A DNA stretch of 64,000 bases from PMNU01 sp035479875 (GTDB lineage Bacteria; Patescibacteriota; Saccharimonadia; Saccharimonadales; UBA4665), in NCBI GenBank assembly GCA_035479875.1, contig DATIIH010000012.1, positions 1-64,000 of the forward strand, written 5' to 3'. The notes beneath the pieces were generated by a model, which had not been told where the DNA came from, did not search any database, and saw only the letters and a list, made by a program, of their open reading frames with translations. The position numbers and the translations under genes were made by a program. This document shows positions 9,337 to 18,227 of this stretch, in pieces. Every line of letters starts with the position of its first letter. Within the stretch, counting starts at the first letter, position 1.

Positions 9337-10485
9337 ATGACCACCGCTGCAGCGCCCCCCGAGGCGTATATTGGAAACACTGGTGGATGGCCTGACAGCC
9401 ATCGCGCCGCTATATTAGAGCGGCGCGAAGTTTACGAGGGAGTGCTTGGCCTGGCCGTCGCGTTCAAAGCCAACTATGACGCCTACACACCCACAGATGT
9501 TGGCGGAGACGCTATGCCAACCGTGGGTTCTCCTGTCCCCCCCTTAAAGAGCACAGTGTTTAGGGTAGGGACTGTTGCATCTGGTTTTGTCGGCCTAGAC
9601 ACATGGTACTTTGACCTGGCCCGGGCAACCGTGGTCAAGGAGGAGCCTGCGTCTGTCGCCAAACTCGTTGATGTGTGGTTGGGCCACCTGGTGACGGTGG
9701 ATGACGTCCTGGATGAGAGTACGCCGAGAATGTTAGAGCTTAAGGGTCCAGAGGATACCGACGGACAAACTCAGGGCGCAGCTAGATCGTGCAGCGTCGA
9801 CCTCAGGCTGCCGAACCCATACCTCAAGGATGATTATAAGATAAGACTCACTTACGATGCGGACGGGACGGTTGTGGCGACCTTTGACGGTCAAGAACTT
9901 GTGCCGCCTGCCGAAGCACGGCTTGGACTGGCTCGACGAGCGGTTGTAGAAGCTAGAATCCGGGAACAGGATACGTTAGGCGCGAAGCTTGCCGACGACC
10001 GCGTAGCTATGATTAAGGCGGAGGGGGTAGACTCACTCGAGGAACTAGTAGAGCGCTACGATCAACTACACCGAATTATCGGTAAGGTTACCAGACTCCG
10101 AGACGTTAGAGACCGGTTCAATAGGGCCGGAGACGCCCTAGAGCGAGTCGAGGTGCACAACTTAGCTATTGCGCTTTTGGCGAAAGCCTCCGATGAGCAG
10201 TTGTCAAATGCTTTTGAGAACCCAACGGACGCAGTTAATCCCAACACCCCGTACAACGAAGCAGAAACATGGTACATAAACAACGCAGTAAACGAAGAGT
10301 TAGGCCCTCCTGCCCCTGGCGGTAGGACAGACGCAAAGCGCGTCGAAGCCGTAAAAGCGAAGGCGCGGGCTGAATGTCGAAAGCCCGAGGTGCGCAAACA
10401 GATGTGGTTAGACTATGCTTCATGGGTGCGTGAGCGCAAAGCGCTACACGAGGCGCGTCAGTTAATAGAGACTGCGAAGGACTAG
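9337..10485 (+). CDS. Orphan protein in operon with cell-wall hydrolase
   Basis: 382 residues, not recognised. No signal peptide or membrane segment. The N-terminal half has beta-rich stretches around KSTVFRVGTV and DGTVVATFDGQ; the C-terminal half is helical and charged. The last base of its TAG is the first base of the GTG of the next gene, so the two should be translationally coupled, making this a candidate cytoplasmic partner of the wall hydrolase. TTGACC upstream may be a -35, but the -10 is unclear. Confidence 0.7.
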   Translation: MTTAAAPPEAYIGNTGGWPDSHRAAILERREVYEGVLGLAVAFKANYDAYTPTDVGGDAMPTVGSPVPPLKSTVFRVGTVASGFVGLDTWYFDLARATVVKEEPASVAKLVDVWLGHLVTVDDVLDESTPRMLELKGPEDTDGQTQGAARSCSVDLRLPNPYLKDDYKIRLTYDADGTVVATFDGQELVPPAEARLGLARRAVVEARIREQDTLGAKLADDRVAMIKAEGVDSLEELVERYDQLHRIIGKVTRLRDVRDRFNRAGDALERVEVHNLAIALLAKASDEQLSNAFENPTDAVNPNTPYNEAETWYINNAVNEELGPPAPGGRTDAKRVEAVKAKARAECRKPEVRKQMWLDYASWVRERKALHEARQLIETAKD

Positions 10486-12314
10486 TGGCTATGGCGGGGG
10501 ATGCTGTGCGGAGGATCACCGACGAACTGCTTACCCTCCCGCTTGGCGAGGCCGACCCCATCCCGCCTGAGGACCTAGCTAAACTGTATCAACAACTCGG
10601 CGAATTAGGCATTCTCCAACCCGTAGGCACAGTGCCCGCTGCAGAGGTCGACGAACTTGCGCAGCAAGCAGATGAGCTCGACTTTGACACGATTACGCGG
10701 TACCTCATACAGGTAACGCAACCAACGGTAGAGATGGCAACAATTGTCGATACCTCAACAGATAATGTCGAGGATACGGAGCCAGTGCGCTATCCAGTTA
10801 GGTCCAAATCCGACATTGTGGATATTGCCGAGCCGCCTAGTGCCGCCGACATTGTAATTGAGGTTGAGGATTCCACTCTCCTGCCGGAATCTAGCAGAGG
10901 CCTAACACAGCGGCAACGCACACTAATCGCGCTTTCCATAGCGGCCAGCCTTACCGCTGCCGCAGCTACGGTCCCTGGGGCCACACACGAGACGAACAAC
11001 CCAAATGCAACTACCACAACCACCGGGCACGGCGCGCGTCCCGCCACGGCCAACAAGCCACCCGTTACTGCGCAAGGCACAGCAGAAATCACCCCGGCGC
11101 AACGCATCGCCTTCCAAAAAGAATTTATTAGCAAGATAGCCGGGCTTAATACCGCGGAGCGCAATAATCTATTTGCCTCCGTACAAGTTCTCGAAGAGCT
11201 TATGCCGTTATTTAAACAGATGCATGTCGACCCGGTAGTGGTACTCGCCCAATGGTGGGATGAATCCCGTTTGGGCACTGCAACGCCACACGATAACGTC
11301 ACCATTCCCGAGAATAACCCCTATGGTTTACCAGCTCACACGGCTACGGGTGCGCCATCCAGAAACCCCTTTGGCATGAAGCAGTGGGGTAACGGGCCAT
11401 ACGTGCTTTGTTGGACGCACGAAGTCGTTAAACAGAACGGGCAGTGGGTAACCGTACGCGTGCCTGCAAAATTCACCGTATTTAGCGGCCCCAAAGAGGC
11501 ATTTACCGCTTTGGCGAATCTGTTCCAGATAAAACGCTATCAGAACACTCATCAATATGCCGATAAGGATCAGGATAACAAGGTGGCCGAACTCATCCAC
11601 GAGGACGGCTATGCCACTGCGCGTGATTACGCCAAGACTTTGATACATATCATGACCAAAAATCGCCTCAGAGATTTGCTGTACCCCGAACGCACACTCT
11701 CATCGCAACACGCCTGCGAAACTATTGATGGCAATGCGCGCATGCTCTGCATCGCCGAACTTTACGACGGCATTTACTACAAGTGGGGCGGCGGCCATGA
11801 TGCAGGAGACACCAAGTATGCGTTCGCTAAGTTTATGGAGATGTGTAATGCGCACGACCTTATGTTTGCTTCGGTCGCTAGTACCGCACGACATCAGGGG
11901 CCTTGCTCTCGGGACTGCAGCGGCCTTGTGAGTGACTCGGCAGATGAATTTGAAAGACAACGATTGGCGGAATTGGGCGTAACCCCGCAGCGTTACTACG
12001 ACTGGGTGGTGGACGGCATCTTACACCGCTGGGAGGCAGGCTCGGAGTACTGGCAGCCAATATCCTTTAAAGATGCACAACCGGGCGATATCGTTATACA
12101 CACCGATATGGTGAACGGAAAGCGAGTGGGTGGACACACGGCCTTCTACGTAGGCACTAATAGCGATGGCACGGTCCGCACATACGAGGCATCTCAAACG
12201 GGTGAGCCTAACGACTTCCACAAACGTACTCGTGACTTTTGGGATGCTGGAGTGTTCCGCTGGGTAGGGCCAGGCAGTAAGGTCTACGACGACGCTCATT
12301 ACGGCACGCATTAA
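10485..12314 (+). CDS. Membrane-anchored glucosaminidase + NlpC/P60 peptidoglycan hydrolase
   Basis: 609 residues. An acidic cytoplasmic N-terminus (about 1-140) precedes a membrane anchor (145-161) and a Thr/Asn/Pro linker. Next is a FlgJ/Lyz-type glucosaminidase domain (about 205-400) with WWDESRLG (E260 the likely catalytic acid) and NPFGMKQWG. The last domain (about 420-600) is NlpC/P60-like: DCSGLV (C478), GGHTAFYVG (H551) and the PGDIVIH lead-in. It should cut both glycan and peptide bonds of peptidoglycan outside the membrane. Start is GTG at 10485 (TAGTG overlap) or ATG at 10491. Confidence 0.85.
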   Translation: MAMAGDAVRRITDELLTLPLGEADPIPPEDLAKLYQQLGELGILQPVGTVPAAEVDELAQQADELDFDTITRYLIQVTQPTVEMATIVDTSTDNVEDTEPVRYPVRSKSDIVDIAEPPSAADIVIEVEDSTLLPESSRGLTQRQRTLIALSIAASLTAAAATVPGATHETNNPNATTTTTGHGARPATANKPPVTAQGTAEITPAQRIAFQKEFISKIAGLNTAERNNLFASVQVLEELMPLFKQMHVDPVVVLAQWWDESRLGTATPHDNVTIPENNPYGLPAHTATGAPSRNPFGMKQWGNGPYVLCWTHEVVKQNGQWVTVRVPAKFTVFSGPKEAFTALANLFQIKRYQNTHQYADKDQDNKVAELIHEDGYATARDYAKTLIHIMTKNRLRDLLYPERTLSSQHACETIDGNARMLCIAELYDGIYYKWGGGHDAGDTKYAFAKFMEMCNAHDLMFASVASTARHQGPCSRDCSGLVSDSADEFERQRLAELGVTPQRYYDWVVDGILHRWEAGSEYWQPISFKDAQPGDIVIHTDMVNGKRVGGHTAFYVGTNSDGTVRTYEASQTGEPNDFHKRTRDFWDAGVFRWVGPGSKVYDDAHYGTH

Positions 12315-12332
12315 GGGTGCATGGGGGGCGAA

Positions 12333-13085
12333 CTATTCTTCGACAAACTCAAGGCGCACGACTGCAAGAGCATGTCGTATAACATGCAGGCCGAGGCCAG
12401 CAACGCGGATTTGATCATCGGATTTGTAACTGATACGCAAATCCGGGTCGGCAACCATAGTACGCGCATTATAAAGAGCCACATGGCCAACACCCGGAAC
12501 GTCACCTATATATGCCAGAGGATTATCTTCTGAACTGTCTAGGCGGAGGCCGCTAAAGGGCGTGGCGAAATAGATTGGCAGAATATTTGCGGCCTGTTGC
12601 GCTTTGAGTACGGCGATCTTCTGGTCCAGCTCAAGTAATCGGGCGCGTCCTGTTTCCCGGTCCGACTCCGTCAACCCGGTCGCGGCATCAGCAGCGAGCA
12701 TTTCGCGCGTGATAGCGAGCTTCTCCTGACGCAATGTGAAAACGTTGCGCTCTGTGACGTTGTATTCATTACTATCATCTCCGTCAAATCCGTCAAAGTC
12801 GTCTTCGCCGGTCAAACCAGCGGCTAGTGCTGCAGATCGACGAGCTAACTTGTGGGCGTCGGTCGCTGTCAGCTCCTCGTCGCTATAACCGCCCGGGAAG
12901 CCGCTGGCCCATACATGCTCTTCGCCAATGCCGGGTTCGGCGGCCTCTGCCGCGTCCAAAGCCAGCCTGGCCAATTGTTCTCGCAGTTCTTCGGAGTAAA
13001 TACCCCCGAATTCATTGTAAGTATCAGTAAACTCGCCCACTACTATAGGCGGTGCAACAACTTCGAGTGGTGTATAGCGCGGCAT
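12333..13085 (-). CDS. Hypothetical protein with central coiled coil
   Basis: 250 residues, no family recognised. Acidic N-terminal half (EDDFDGFDGDDSNEY near 105), a charged helix consistent with coiled coil (about 118-170), then a compact C-terminal region containing YFATPFSGLRL and VAGLGLHVIRHALAVV. No signal or membrane segment. TATAAT (complement of 13094-13099) ends eight bases before the ATG without a Shine-Dalgarno, so a leaderless message is likely. It converges with the wall hydrolase gene. Confidence 0.7.
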   Translation of the reverse strand: MPRYTPLEVVAPPIVVGEFTDTYNEFGGIYSEELREQLARLALDAAEAAEPGIGEEHVWASGFPGGYSDEELTATDAHKLARRSAALAAGLTGEDDFDGFDGDDSNEYNVTERNVFTLRQEKLAITREMLAADAATGLTESDRETGRARLLELDQKIAVLKAQQAANILPIYFATPFSGLRLDSSEDNPLAYIGDVPGVGHVALYNARTMVADPDLRISYKSDDQIRVAGLGLHVIRHALAVVRLEFVEE

Positions 13086-13154
13086 AGAAGGTTATTATAC
13101 CATGAGATTAGGCAAAACTAGAACGGCTGTCCTGGCAGCTATGGACGCAGCCTA

Positions 13155-14159
13155 TTAAGCGGGCTTTGTGGCGAGTACGCGCAGCGAAAGCGGGCTTCTG
13201 GTGATGGTTATGGCACTGTTACCTGCAGCGGTGAAGTAATCACCGTCAACTTGAGCGGCCACCGGATCTTTGCTAAGGATTGAGAAGTGTATCGGTTTAG
13301 GGGTCCGCGCACCAGGCGGAATATGCAGGTACATACGCAGTGCCGTGAATAAGACGGTAAGTGGGTCGTTCGGCTTTACAATGCCTACGTGCAACAAGTC
13401 GTCGCTAAGAAGCACTGGGTATTTACCGTTCGCGCCCATGATTGGGCCATTCACAATCTGCATTTCGGCGACCTGCTGCACCTTTCCGCCTTCTAGTTGG
13501 ATAGTGAAACGCGGTGGGAATGACAGCATGCTTGGCGCTGCCCACATCATTGCTCGTGCTAGGTTAAACATCGTGGGTAAGTGCTCTTTGCGTGCTCGGT
13601 GCCGGTTATCATTGAGCATTTTTGCGCCCTGTCCAGTGACACCTAACGACACGTAGCCCATCGCGACATGAGTCTGCTGCCTACCGTTATGAGACTCTGT
13701 GAATGTAAATGGGTGTAGGCTGATAACTTGTCTAGCGGCAGCTGGGTGGCCCAGGATGCTCAGTGGATCGCGATACCAGCGTCGTGCGTGCAAACTCCGA
13801 AAATTGTCGTCCGCGTTCCCTCCGGGGAACTTAATGAGCAACACCTTCCGCGCACTAGCCGACATAGGTGGATCAATAAGCGCTGCACACACTAAGTTCC
13901 AGGTGCCATCGCCGCCCAATACGATGAGCGCTTCATGCTCGGGGTCCTGCAGAGTGGCTTGTAGCAAATCTCGATTTGGTGCAATTGCTGCAGAGACTGT
14001 TTTTATAACCGTCAGTTGCTGTGGGGTGTCTTTGTATAGAGCTTGGAGCCGACGTATCTGCGACCCAGCCTCTTCGGCGCGGGTACTGTGCGGGTTATGT
14101 ACGACGATAAAGCGAGTAATAGCGCGCAGAGGGTCGGTGGATGCGTTTATATTACTCAT
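13155..14159 (-). CDS. Diacylglycerol kinase-like lipid kinase
   Basis: 334 residues from the ATG at 14159, two bases after the stop of the CarS-like gene; a longer reading would overlap that gene by 89 bases. The N-terminal DAGK catalytic domain shows VHNPHS (first strand), LGGDGTWN (the GGDGT nucleotide loop) and KFPGGNADD. This family phosphorylates diacylglycerol or related lipids with ATP at the inner membrane. As the last gene of a head-group operon it could feed phosphatidic acid to CDP-lipid synthesis. Sphingosine- or undecaprenol-type substrates are not excluded. Confidence 0.8.
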   Translation of the reverse strand: MSNINASTDPLRAITRFIVVHNPHSTRAEEAGSQIRRLQALYKDTPQQLTVIKTVSAAIAPNRDLLQATLQDPEHEALIVLGGDGTWNLVCAALIDPPMSASARKVLLIKFPGGNADDNFRSLHARRWYRDPLSILGHPAAARQVISLHPFTFTESHNGRQQTHVAMGYVSLGVTGQGAKMLNDNRHRARKEHLPTMFNLARAMMWAAPSMLSFPPRFTIQLEGGKVQQVAEMQIVNGPIMGANGKYPVLLSDDLLHVGIVKPNDPLTVLFTALRMYLHIPPGARTPKPIHFSILSKDPVAAQVDGDYFTAAGNSAITITRSPLSLRVLATKPA

Positions 14160-14160
14160 C

Positions 14161-14715
14161 TTAAATAGGACGATCTTTGAAGTGTGCAAGATAGCCGGCG
14201 TAGCTAGCCCCGAGGTGTACGAATAAGCCCAAGACAACCGCCCAGACATACTGGGCTACCGTTAAGCGCACAATGAATGACGTGGCAAGCGCACTGCCCA
14301 CAATGTAATCAATCTGATCAAATGGAAACCAACTTCTTCCAGGCAAAACCCCAGCCCGACGCTTAAAGAAACTCTTGACTGCATCACCCCCAAGCGCGCC
14401 AAACCCGAAAAGTATACCCAGCAGTACTATCGGCAGGTGAGGGTAGTTAATCGATGCCGTGATATTACTCAGCCATGCTACGTGCGTTACGAGTACTTGC
14501 TGGCCCCATAATGTAAGAACTGCAAAGAATATGCCCGAGAGCAGGCCCCGCCAAGTTTTGTGCGCACCAAGTAAGCGCCCGCCACGGAAGGTTTTGCCGC
14601 AATCTATCGGTGCCGTAAGATTGCGCAATCCCGGGAACCTGGCGGCACCAATTGGGGCCATATTGCCGATCCCAGCGGGCAGGAAGAACCAGAGTGCGAT
14701 GAACATGTCTTTCAT
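14161..14715 (-). CDS. CDP-lipid synthase, CarS (CDP-archaeol synthase)-like
   Basis: 184 residues, four or five membrane segments. GKTFRGGRLLGAHKTWRG and GDAVKSFFKRRAGV followed by FPFDQIDYIVGS are the conserved cytidylyltransferase motifs of the CarS/DUF46 family, which makes CDP-archaeol in archaea and CDP-diacylglycerol-type lipids in some bacteria. It sits between pssA (four bases away) and the lipid kinase (one base), so it probably supplies the CDP-lipid used by PssA. There is no CdsA in this window. Confidence 0.85.
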   Translation of the reverse strand: MKDMFIALWFFLPAGIGNMAPIGAARFPGLRNLTAPIDCGKTFRGGRLLGAHKTWRGLLSGIFFAVLTLWGQQVLVTHVAWLSNITASINYPHLPIVLLGILFGFGALGGDAVKSFFKRRAGVLPGRSWFPFDQIDYIVGSALATSFIVRLTVAQYVWAVVLGLFVHLGASYAGYLAHFKDRPI

Positions 14716-14719
14716 AGGT

Positions 14720-15232
14720 CTATAAGAACTTTTTAATCTTTAGATTTGAGACCATCAGCAGTGACATGACGATGACGCCGACAACTACGGCCATGTTTGG
14801 CACTCCACACAATACTAGGATAGGGAAGACCAGGCCGGTAATCGTAATCGGCACGCCAGTAAAGAAGCCTTCTTCTTGATGCCTGGCAACGTTGAATCTC
14901 GCCAGCCTTAGAGCGCCAAAGACAGGCAACAGTAGTGGCACAATCGCCCAAGACGTTCCCTGCAGGTATACAAACAACAAGACAGATGTTGCCACACCAA
15001 ACGTCACGATATCGGCTAGCGAATCTAGCTCCGCGCCAAACTCAGATTGTTGGGAGAGCTTTTTGGCGACAAAACCATCCAGCTTGTCCAGGGCAACTCC
15101 CGCCAACACTAACACAGCAGCCCATGTCAGCTTATCCGAGAACGAGAGATATACCGCACCAACACCACAAAGGATGTTTGCCAGCGTCGCATAGTCGGCA
15201 GCGCGTAGCTTATGAATGCTTAATCTTAGCAA
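14720..15232 (-). CDS. pssA: CDP-diacylglycerol-serine O-phosphatidyltransferase
   Basis: 170 residues with about five membrane segments. DKLDGFVAKKLSQQSEFGAE then LDSLADIV gives the CDP-alcohol phosphatidyltransferase signature (D-G-x2-A, G, D-x3-D); the usual Arg after Ala is Lys-Lys here. The position directly after psd, with a 23-base overlap, favours serine as acceptor. It would convert CDP-diacylglycerol plus serine to phosphatidylserine in the membrane. At 170 residues it is a compact PssA. Confidence 0.85.
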   Translation of the reverse strand: MLRLSIHKLRAADYATLANILCGVGAVYLSFSDKLTWAAVLVLAGVALDKLDGFVAKKLSQQSEFGAELDSLADIVTFGVATSVLLFVYLQGTSWAIVPLLLPVFGALRLARFNVARHQEEGFFTGVPITITGLVFPILVLCGVPNMAVVVGVIVMSLLMVSNLKIKKFL

Positions 15233-15845
15233 TTTCTGTTTCTCCTGCCCTTACTCTATCACCTTTTTTTACCAATATATCGACGCCTTCGGGCAGCACA
15301 ATAGAAACCTGCGACCCTAGATTTATCAAGCCTACGAGCTGATTCCTCGAAACCTCTTCGCCCGGCTTTACAAATGTTTCGATACGTCGAGCCAAGAAGC
15401 CCGCAATCTGTATCACCTTTACAGTAATGCTGCCCTCAATAACAATCTCAGTCTTTTCGTTAACTAAACCCGCTTCAATTGTGTTTACGGGCAGTAGCCG
15501 GCCATCGCTATGCACGACGCTTTTTATATGTCCCGCGATTGGCGCGCGGTTGTAATGCACGTTAAGCGGGCTCATAAAGACAGAGACAATATAACCGCTT
15601 GGTGCAACGTCTGAGGTAAGCGCTTTGACAATACCTCTGTAGCGCTTCTCACCCTTGAGCATAGTTACGGTCGTTGCGTTAAACCTCAAGATCTCTAACA
15701 CTTTGCCGTCCGCAGCAGCAAGCACCGCTTCGCCCTCGGGAGCGTGCCGCTCAGGGTTGCGTAAGAATATAAGCTTCCAATATAAGAGCGCGACAGTCGG
15801 GATCGCTAGAGCGAGGATGATAATTATAAGTAAAAAGTCACGCAT
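15210..15845 (-). CDS. psd: Phosphatidylserine decarboxylase proenzyme, short type
   Basis: 211 residues, one N-terminal membrane anchor (4-24). LINLGSQVSIVLP carries the Gly-Ser self-cleavage site that makes the pyruvoyl group; SPLNVHYNRAP is the conserved active-site region. The length matches the short archaeal-like Psd class rather than the long E. coli type. It converts phosphatidylserine to phosphatidylethanolamine. TACAGT ends five bases before the ATG. First gene of the psd-pssA-carS-lipid kinase operon. Confidence 0.9.
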   Translation of the reverse strand: MRDFLLIIIILALAIPTVALLYWKLIFLRNPERHAPEGEAVLAAADGKVLEILRFNATTVTMLKGEKRYRGIVKALTSDVAPSGYIVSVFMSPLNVHYNRAPIAGHIKSVVHSDGRLLPVNTIEAGLVNEKTEIVIEGSITVKVIQIAGFLARRIETFVKPGEEVSRNQLVGLINLGSQVSIVLPEGVDILVKKGDRVRAGETEIAKIKHS

Positions 15846-15884
15846 CTGAGACTGTACTTAAGTATACGGCATTATTCATAAGGT

Positions 15885-16970
15885 CTATCCGCCCAAGCGA
15901 AGCTGGCTTTCAAGTGTCAGAACCGCGCCCTTTCTAAAGTGTTGATCGAAGCTGAGCAGAGCGATTTCTGCAGTGCCGAGCCTGACGCTTGTGTGGACAT
16001 AGTTGTGGCTGCCGAGCATGGTGCCCTCCTCGGTGACGAGCAGTTTTGCATGGAGAAAGTCATGGTCCTTCGGAAGCTGCTGGCCAAACAGATGGCGAGG
16101 TTTACTCTGCCGCTCCTTCCACAAAACGCCGCGCTGGCCCCAGCTAACTGGAAAACCATGCTTAGAAGGGTGGTTGTATATAATCTTTACTTTTACGCCG
16201 CGCGCTTCGGCTCGGGCAAGGTGCCTGCCAGTTTTGCCGTGCGGAAAAAACTGGCAGGTAATGAGTATATAGTCCCTGGCGGCGTCGATAAGTGCGAGCG
16301 CTTTGTCGAGTATAAGCGATTGGCTCGCTTTGCCCGCATCTACCAGTAGTGTTGTCGTGCTAGAGACGGGCAGGGTAGCGTCTTTTCCTTCCATGGCTTT
16401 TAGCACAGAGCCGCTTTTTGATAGATTGTACGAAAAGGCGCACAACCAGTCGGCTATCTGTGAATCTTCCCAGCTGGTCATAATGTCGAGCGGTTCAATG
16501 GTCGTAAGGTTGCATCCGCCCACAAAGACATGGTTGTTTATGACGCTGAATTTGATATGAGAGTGGCCCAGGAACGGATTGGTAAAGGACTCTCGTGGCT
16601 GGTTGATGATAGTGTACCTACCGCCATGCTGCTTAAGTCTTTCAAGTGCCTCTAGCTGTGGCCGAAACGCCTTAGGTAAAGGTGCCCGCTGCGGTATTAA
16701 ACGTGCGAAGCCAACGGGCCAGAGCTCGGCGCCATCACTGAGGACGTCAACCATAAAATCAACGCTTACACCTCGGCGTGCAGCAGCGCACAGCGCATCC
16801 AGCACTCGTCGTATCGGCTGCTCATCGGCCTTAAAGAACATCGTAGCAACAGCTACTCGATCACCTCTTTTAGTCCTATCAATCTGAGCGGCGAGCTCTG
16901 CATCGTATTCAGCCTTGGTATAAAACGTAAATATAGAATTAGACGAGTTCCGGGCACGAGCACTATTCAT
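15885..16970 (-). CDS. Phospholipase D-like protein (cardiolipin-synthase family)
   Basis: 361 residues with two HKD-type motifs: HIKFSVINN with GGCN (about 140-158), where Asn replaces the motif Asp, and HAKLLVTEE with GSHNY (about 315-335), where Glu replaces it. His and Lys are kept in both, so catalysis is plausible. No membrane segment is evident, unlike typical ClsA. Location upstream of psd suggests cardiolipin or other phosphatidyl transfer; a nuclease role is possible. TAAGAT ends six bases before the ATG (leaderless type). Confidence 0.8.
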   Translation of the reverse strand: MNSARARNSSNSIFTFYTKAEYDAELAAQIDRTKRGDRVAVATMFFKADEQPIRRVLDALCAAARRGVSVDFMVDVLSDGAELWPVGFARLIPQRAPLPKAFRPQLEALERLKQHGGRYTIINQPRESFTNPFLGHSHIKFSVINNHVFVGGCNLTTIEPLDIMTSWEDSQIADWLCAFSYNLSKSGSVLKAMEGKDATLPVSSTTTLLVDAGKASQSLILDKALALIDAARDYILITCQFFPHGKTGRHLARAEARGVKVKIIYNHPSKHGFPVSWGQRGVLWKERQSKPRHLFGQQLPKDHDFLHAKLLVTEEGTMLGSHNYVHTSVRLGTAEIALLSFDQHFRKGAVLTLESQLRLGG

Positions 16971-17048
16971 AAGACTATCTTACACAGTGTGGCAATATAT
17001 CTGTTCCTCCGGGTGGTCACTGTCTAGTCTCAGAAGTCTTTCTAGTTG

Positions 17049-17594
17049 CTAGTTTGACACCAGTTCGAGTAGTTCCTTCACAAATCGCTCAGAACGTTGC
17101 AGTATCTCATCGGAGCTTAGCACAAAGCGCCCATTTTGCTCGGAATAATCTGCTTTGCACGTTCCAATAAGCCGGTCGCTCACTCGGCCTTCCATGGTGC
17201 GAGCCACAAGCGCTAAATGTTGAGCAGGCTGCATTGAGACGCGGATGCCAGCTGCATGGCTTACGACACCCACAGCCTTGCCCTTAAATGCTTCGTCAAC
17301 CAGATGGTCTAGTGCGCTCTTGAGTAGTCCAGAGAATGAGCCGTGATAGCACGGGCTCCCGAGCACTATTACCTGTGCGTCTTTAACGAGCTGGACAAAA
17401 TCGCGCACCTTTTGATCGGGATGATTCTCTGGATTGGTGTGATAGTCGGGGTCGTTTACGGGCAACGTTAGTTCTCTTAGGTTGACGAGCTGCGCGTCAT
17501 AGCCTTGTTCCGCCAAGAGCGTGTTTAGGTGTGTCAGTAGCGCGCCAGTATGGGAGTTAACGGCGGGGCTACCATTCAATAGGATTGCTTTCAT
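17049..17594 (-). CDS. NAD(P)H-dependent FMN reductase (flavodoxin-like fold)
   Basis: 181 residues from the ATG at 17594. LLNGSP at the N-terminus is the FMN phosphate loop and GSPCYHGSFSGLLKSALDHL is the second flavin-binding motif of the NADPH-dependent FMN reductase family. Such enzymes reduce free FMN, quinones or nitro compounds in the cytoplasm. TAGAAT ends six bases before this ATG, supporting it over the GTG at 17600. Transcribed divergently from the phosphatase-like gene. Confidence 0.85.
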   Translation of the reverse strand: MKAILLNGSPAVNSHTGALLTHLNTLLAEQGYDAQLVNLRELTLPVNDPDYHTNPENHPDQKVRDFVQLVKDAQVIVLGSPCYHGSFSGLLKSALDHLVDEAFKGKAVGVVSHAAGIRVSMQPAQHLALVARTMEGRVSDRLIGTCKADYSEQNGRFVLSSDEILQRSERFVKELLELVSN

Positions 17595-17675
17595 TAGCAC
17601 ATTCTATACTAAATTTTAACACTTACTAGCGCTCTTGCTGTATCCGGCGATGAGCTCTTCGGTTATGATAGGGGC

Positions 17676-18227
17676 ATGAAACTATATGTAGCCAGGCACG
17701 GCAAGACCAACTACAACGAACTTGGTTTGTGCAATGGTGACCCTACGGTTGATGTGCATCTCACCAAGGAAGGCAAGCTGCAGGCAGAATCACTCAGCGA
17801 AAAACTGCGCGACATTGCCATCGACCACATATATGTGTCCGAGATGAAGCGTACGCAGCAGACTGCTGACATCGTTAACAAGCTTCATAACATGCGCATT
17901 AGCGTCGACGGTCGTTTAAATGATAACCGTACTGGCTTTGAGGGCAAACATTTTAGTGAGTACATCAGCGCTCTTGATCACGCAGCAGAAAACAGGTGGA
18001 CCGCCCGGTTTAATGACGGTGAATCGGTGGAGGATATAAACGCCAGGGTGCGCAGTTTTATCGCCGAGCTGAAAACCACCGGGTATCAATCAATTCTAAT
18101 TATCACTTCGGAAGTTATTGTGCAGGCTTTTTGCGGGATACTGAACAGCTTGTCGAACGACGACGCCCGCGCCCTGCACGTAGAGCAGGGTGATTATATA
18201 GAGTTACTTGAATCGAAAACCGATTAA
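17676..18227 (+). CDS. Histidine phosphatase superfamily protein lacking the second catalytic His
   Basis: 183 residues. The N-terminal VARHGKTNYN (residues 5-14) is the RHG phosphohistidine motif. The second His motif, normally an SHG after a hydrophobic strand, reads IITSEVIVQ, so the conserved His is missing, confirmed from the codons act tcg gaa at 18103-18111. It may have altered activity or act as a binder. TATGAT (17664-17669) ends six bases before the ATG. It overlaps the convergent neighbour by four bases. Confidence 0.8.
   Translation: MKLYVARHGKTNYNELGLCNGDPTVDVHLTKEGKLQAESLSEKLRDIAIDHIYVSEMKRTQQTADIVNKLHNMRISVDGRLNDNRTGFEGKHFSEYISALDHAAENRWTARFNDGESVEDINARVRSFIAELKTTGYQSILIITSEVIVQAFCGILNSLSNDDARALHVEQGDYIELLESKTD

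Noticed and set aside
13102..13158. 18-codon plus ORF after TATTATACC
   Set aside because: The TATAAT on the opposite strand is the promoter of the 13085 gene; no independent support for the peptide.
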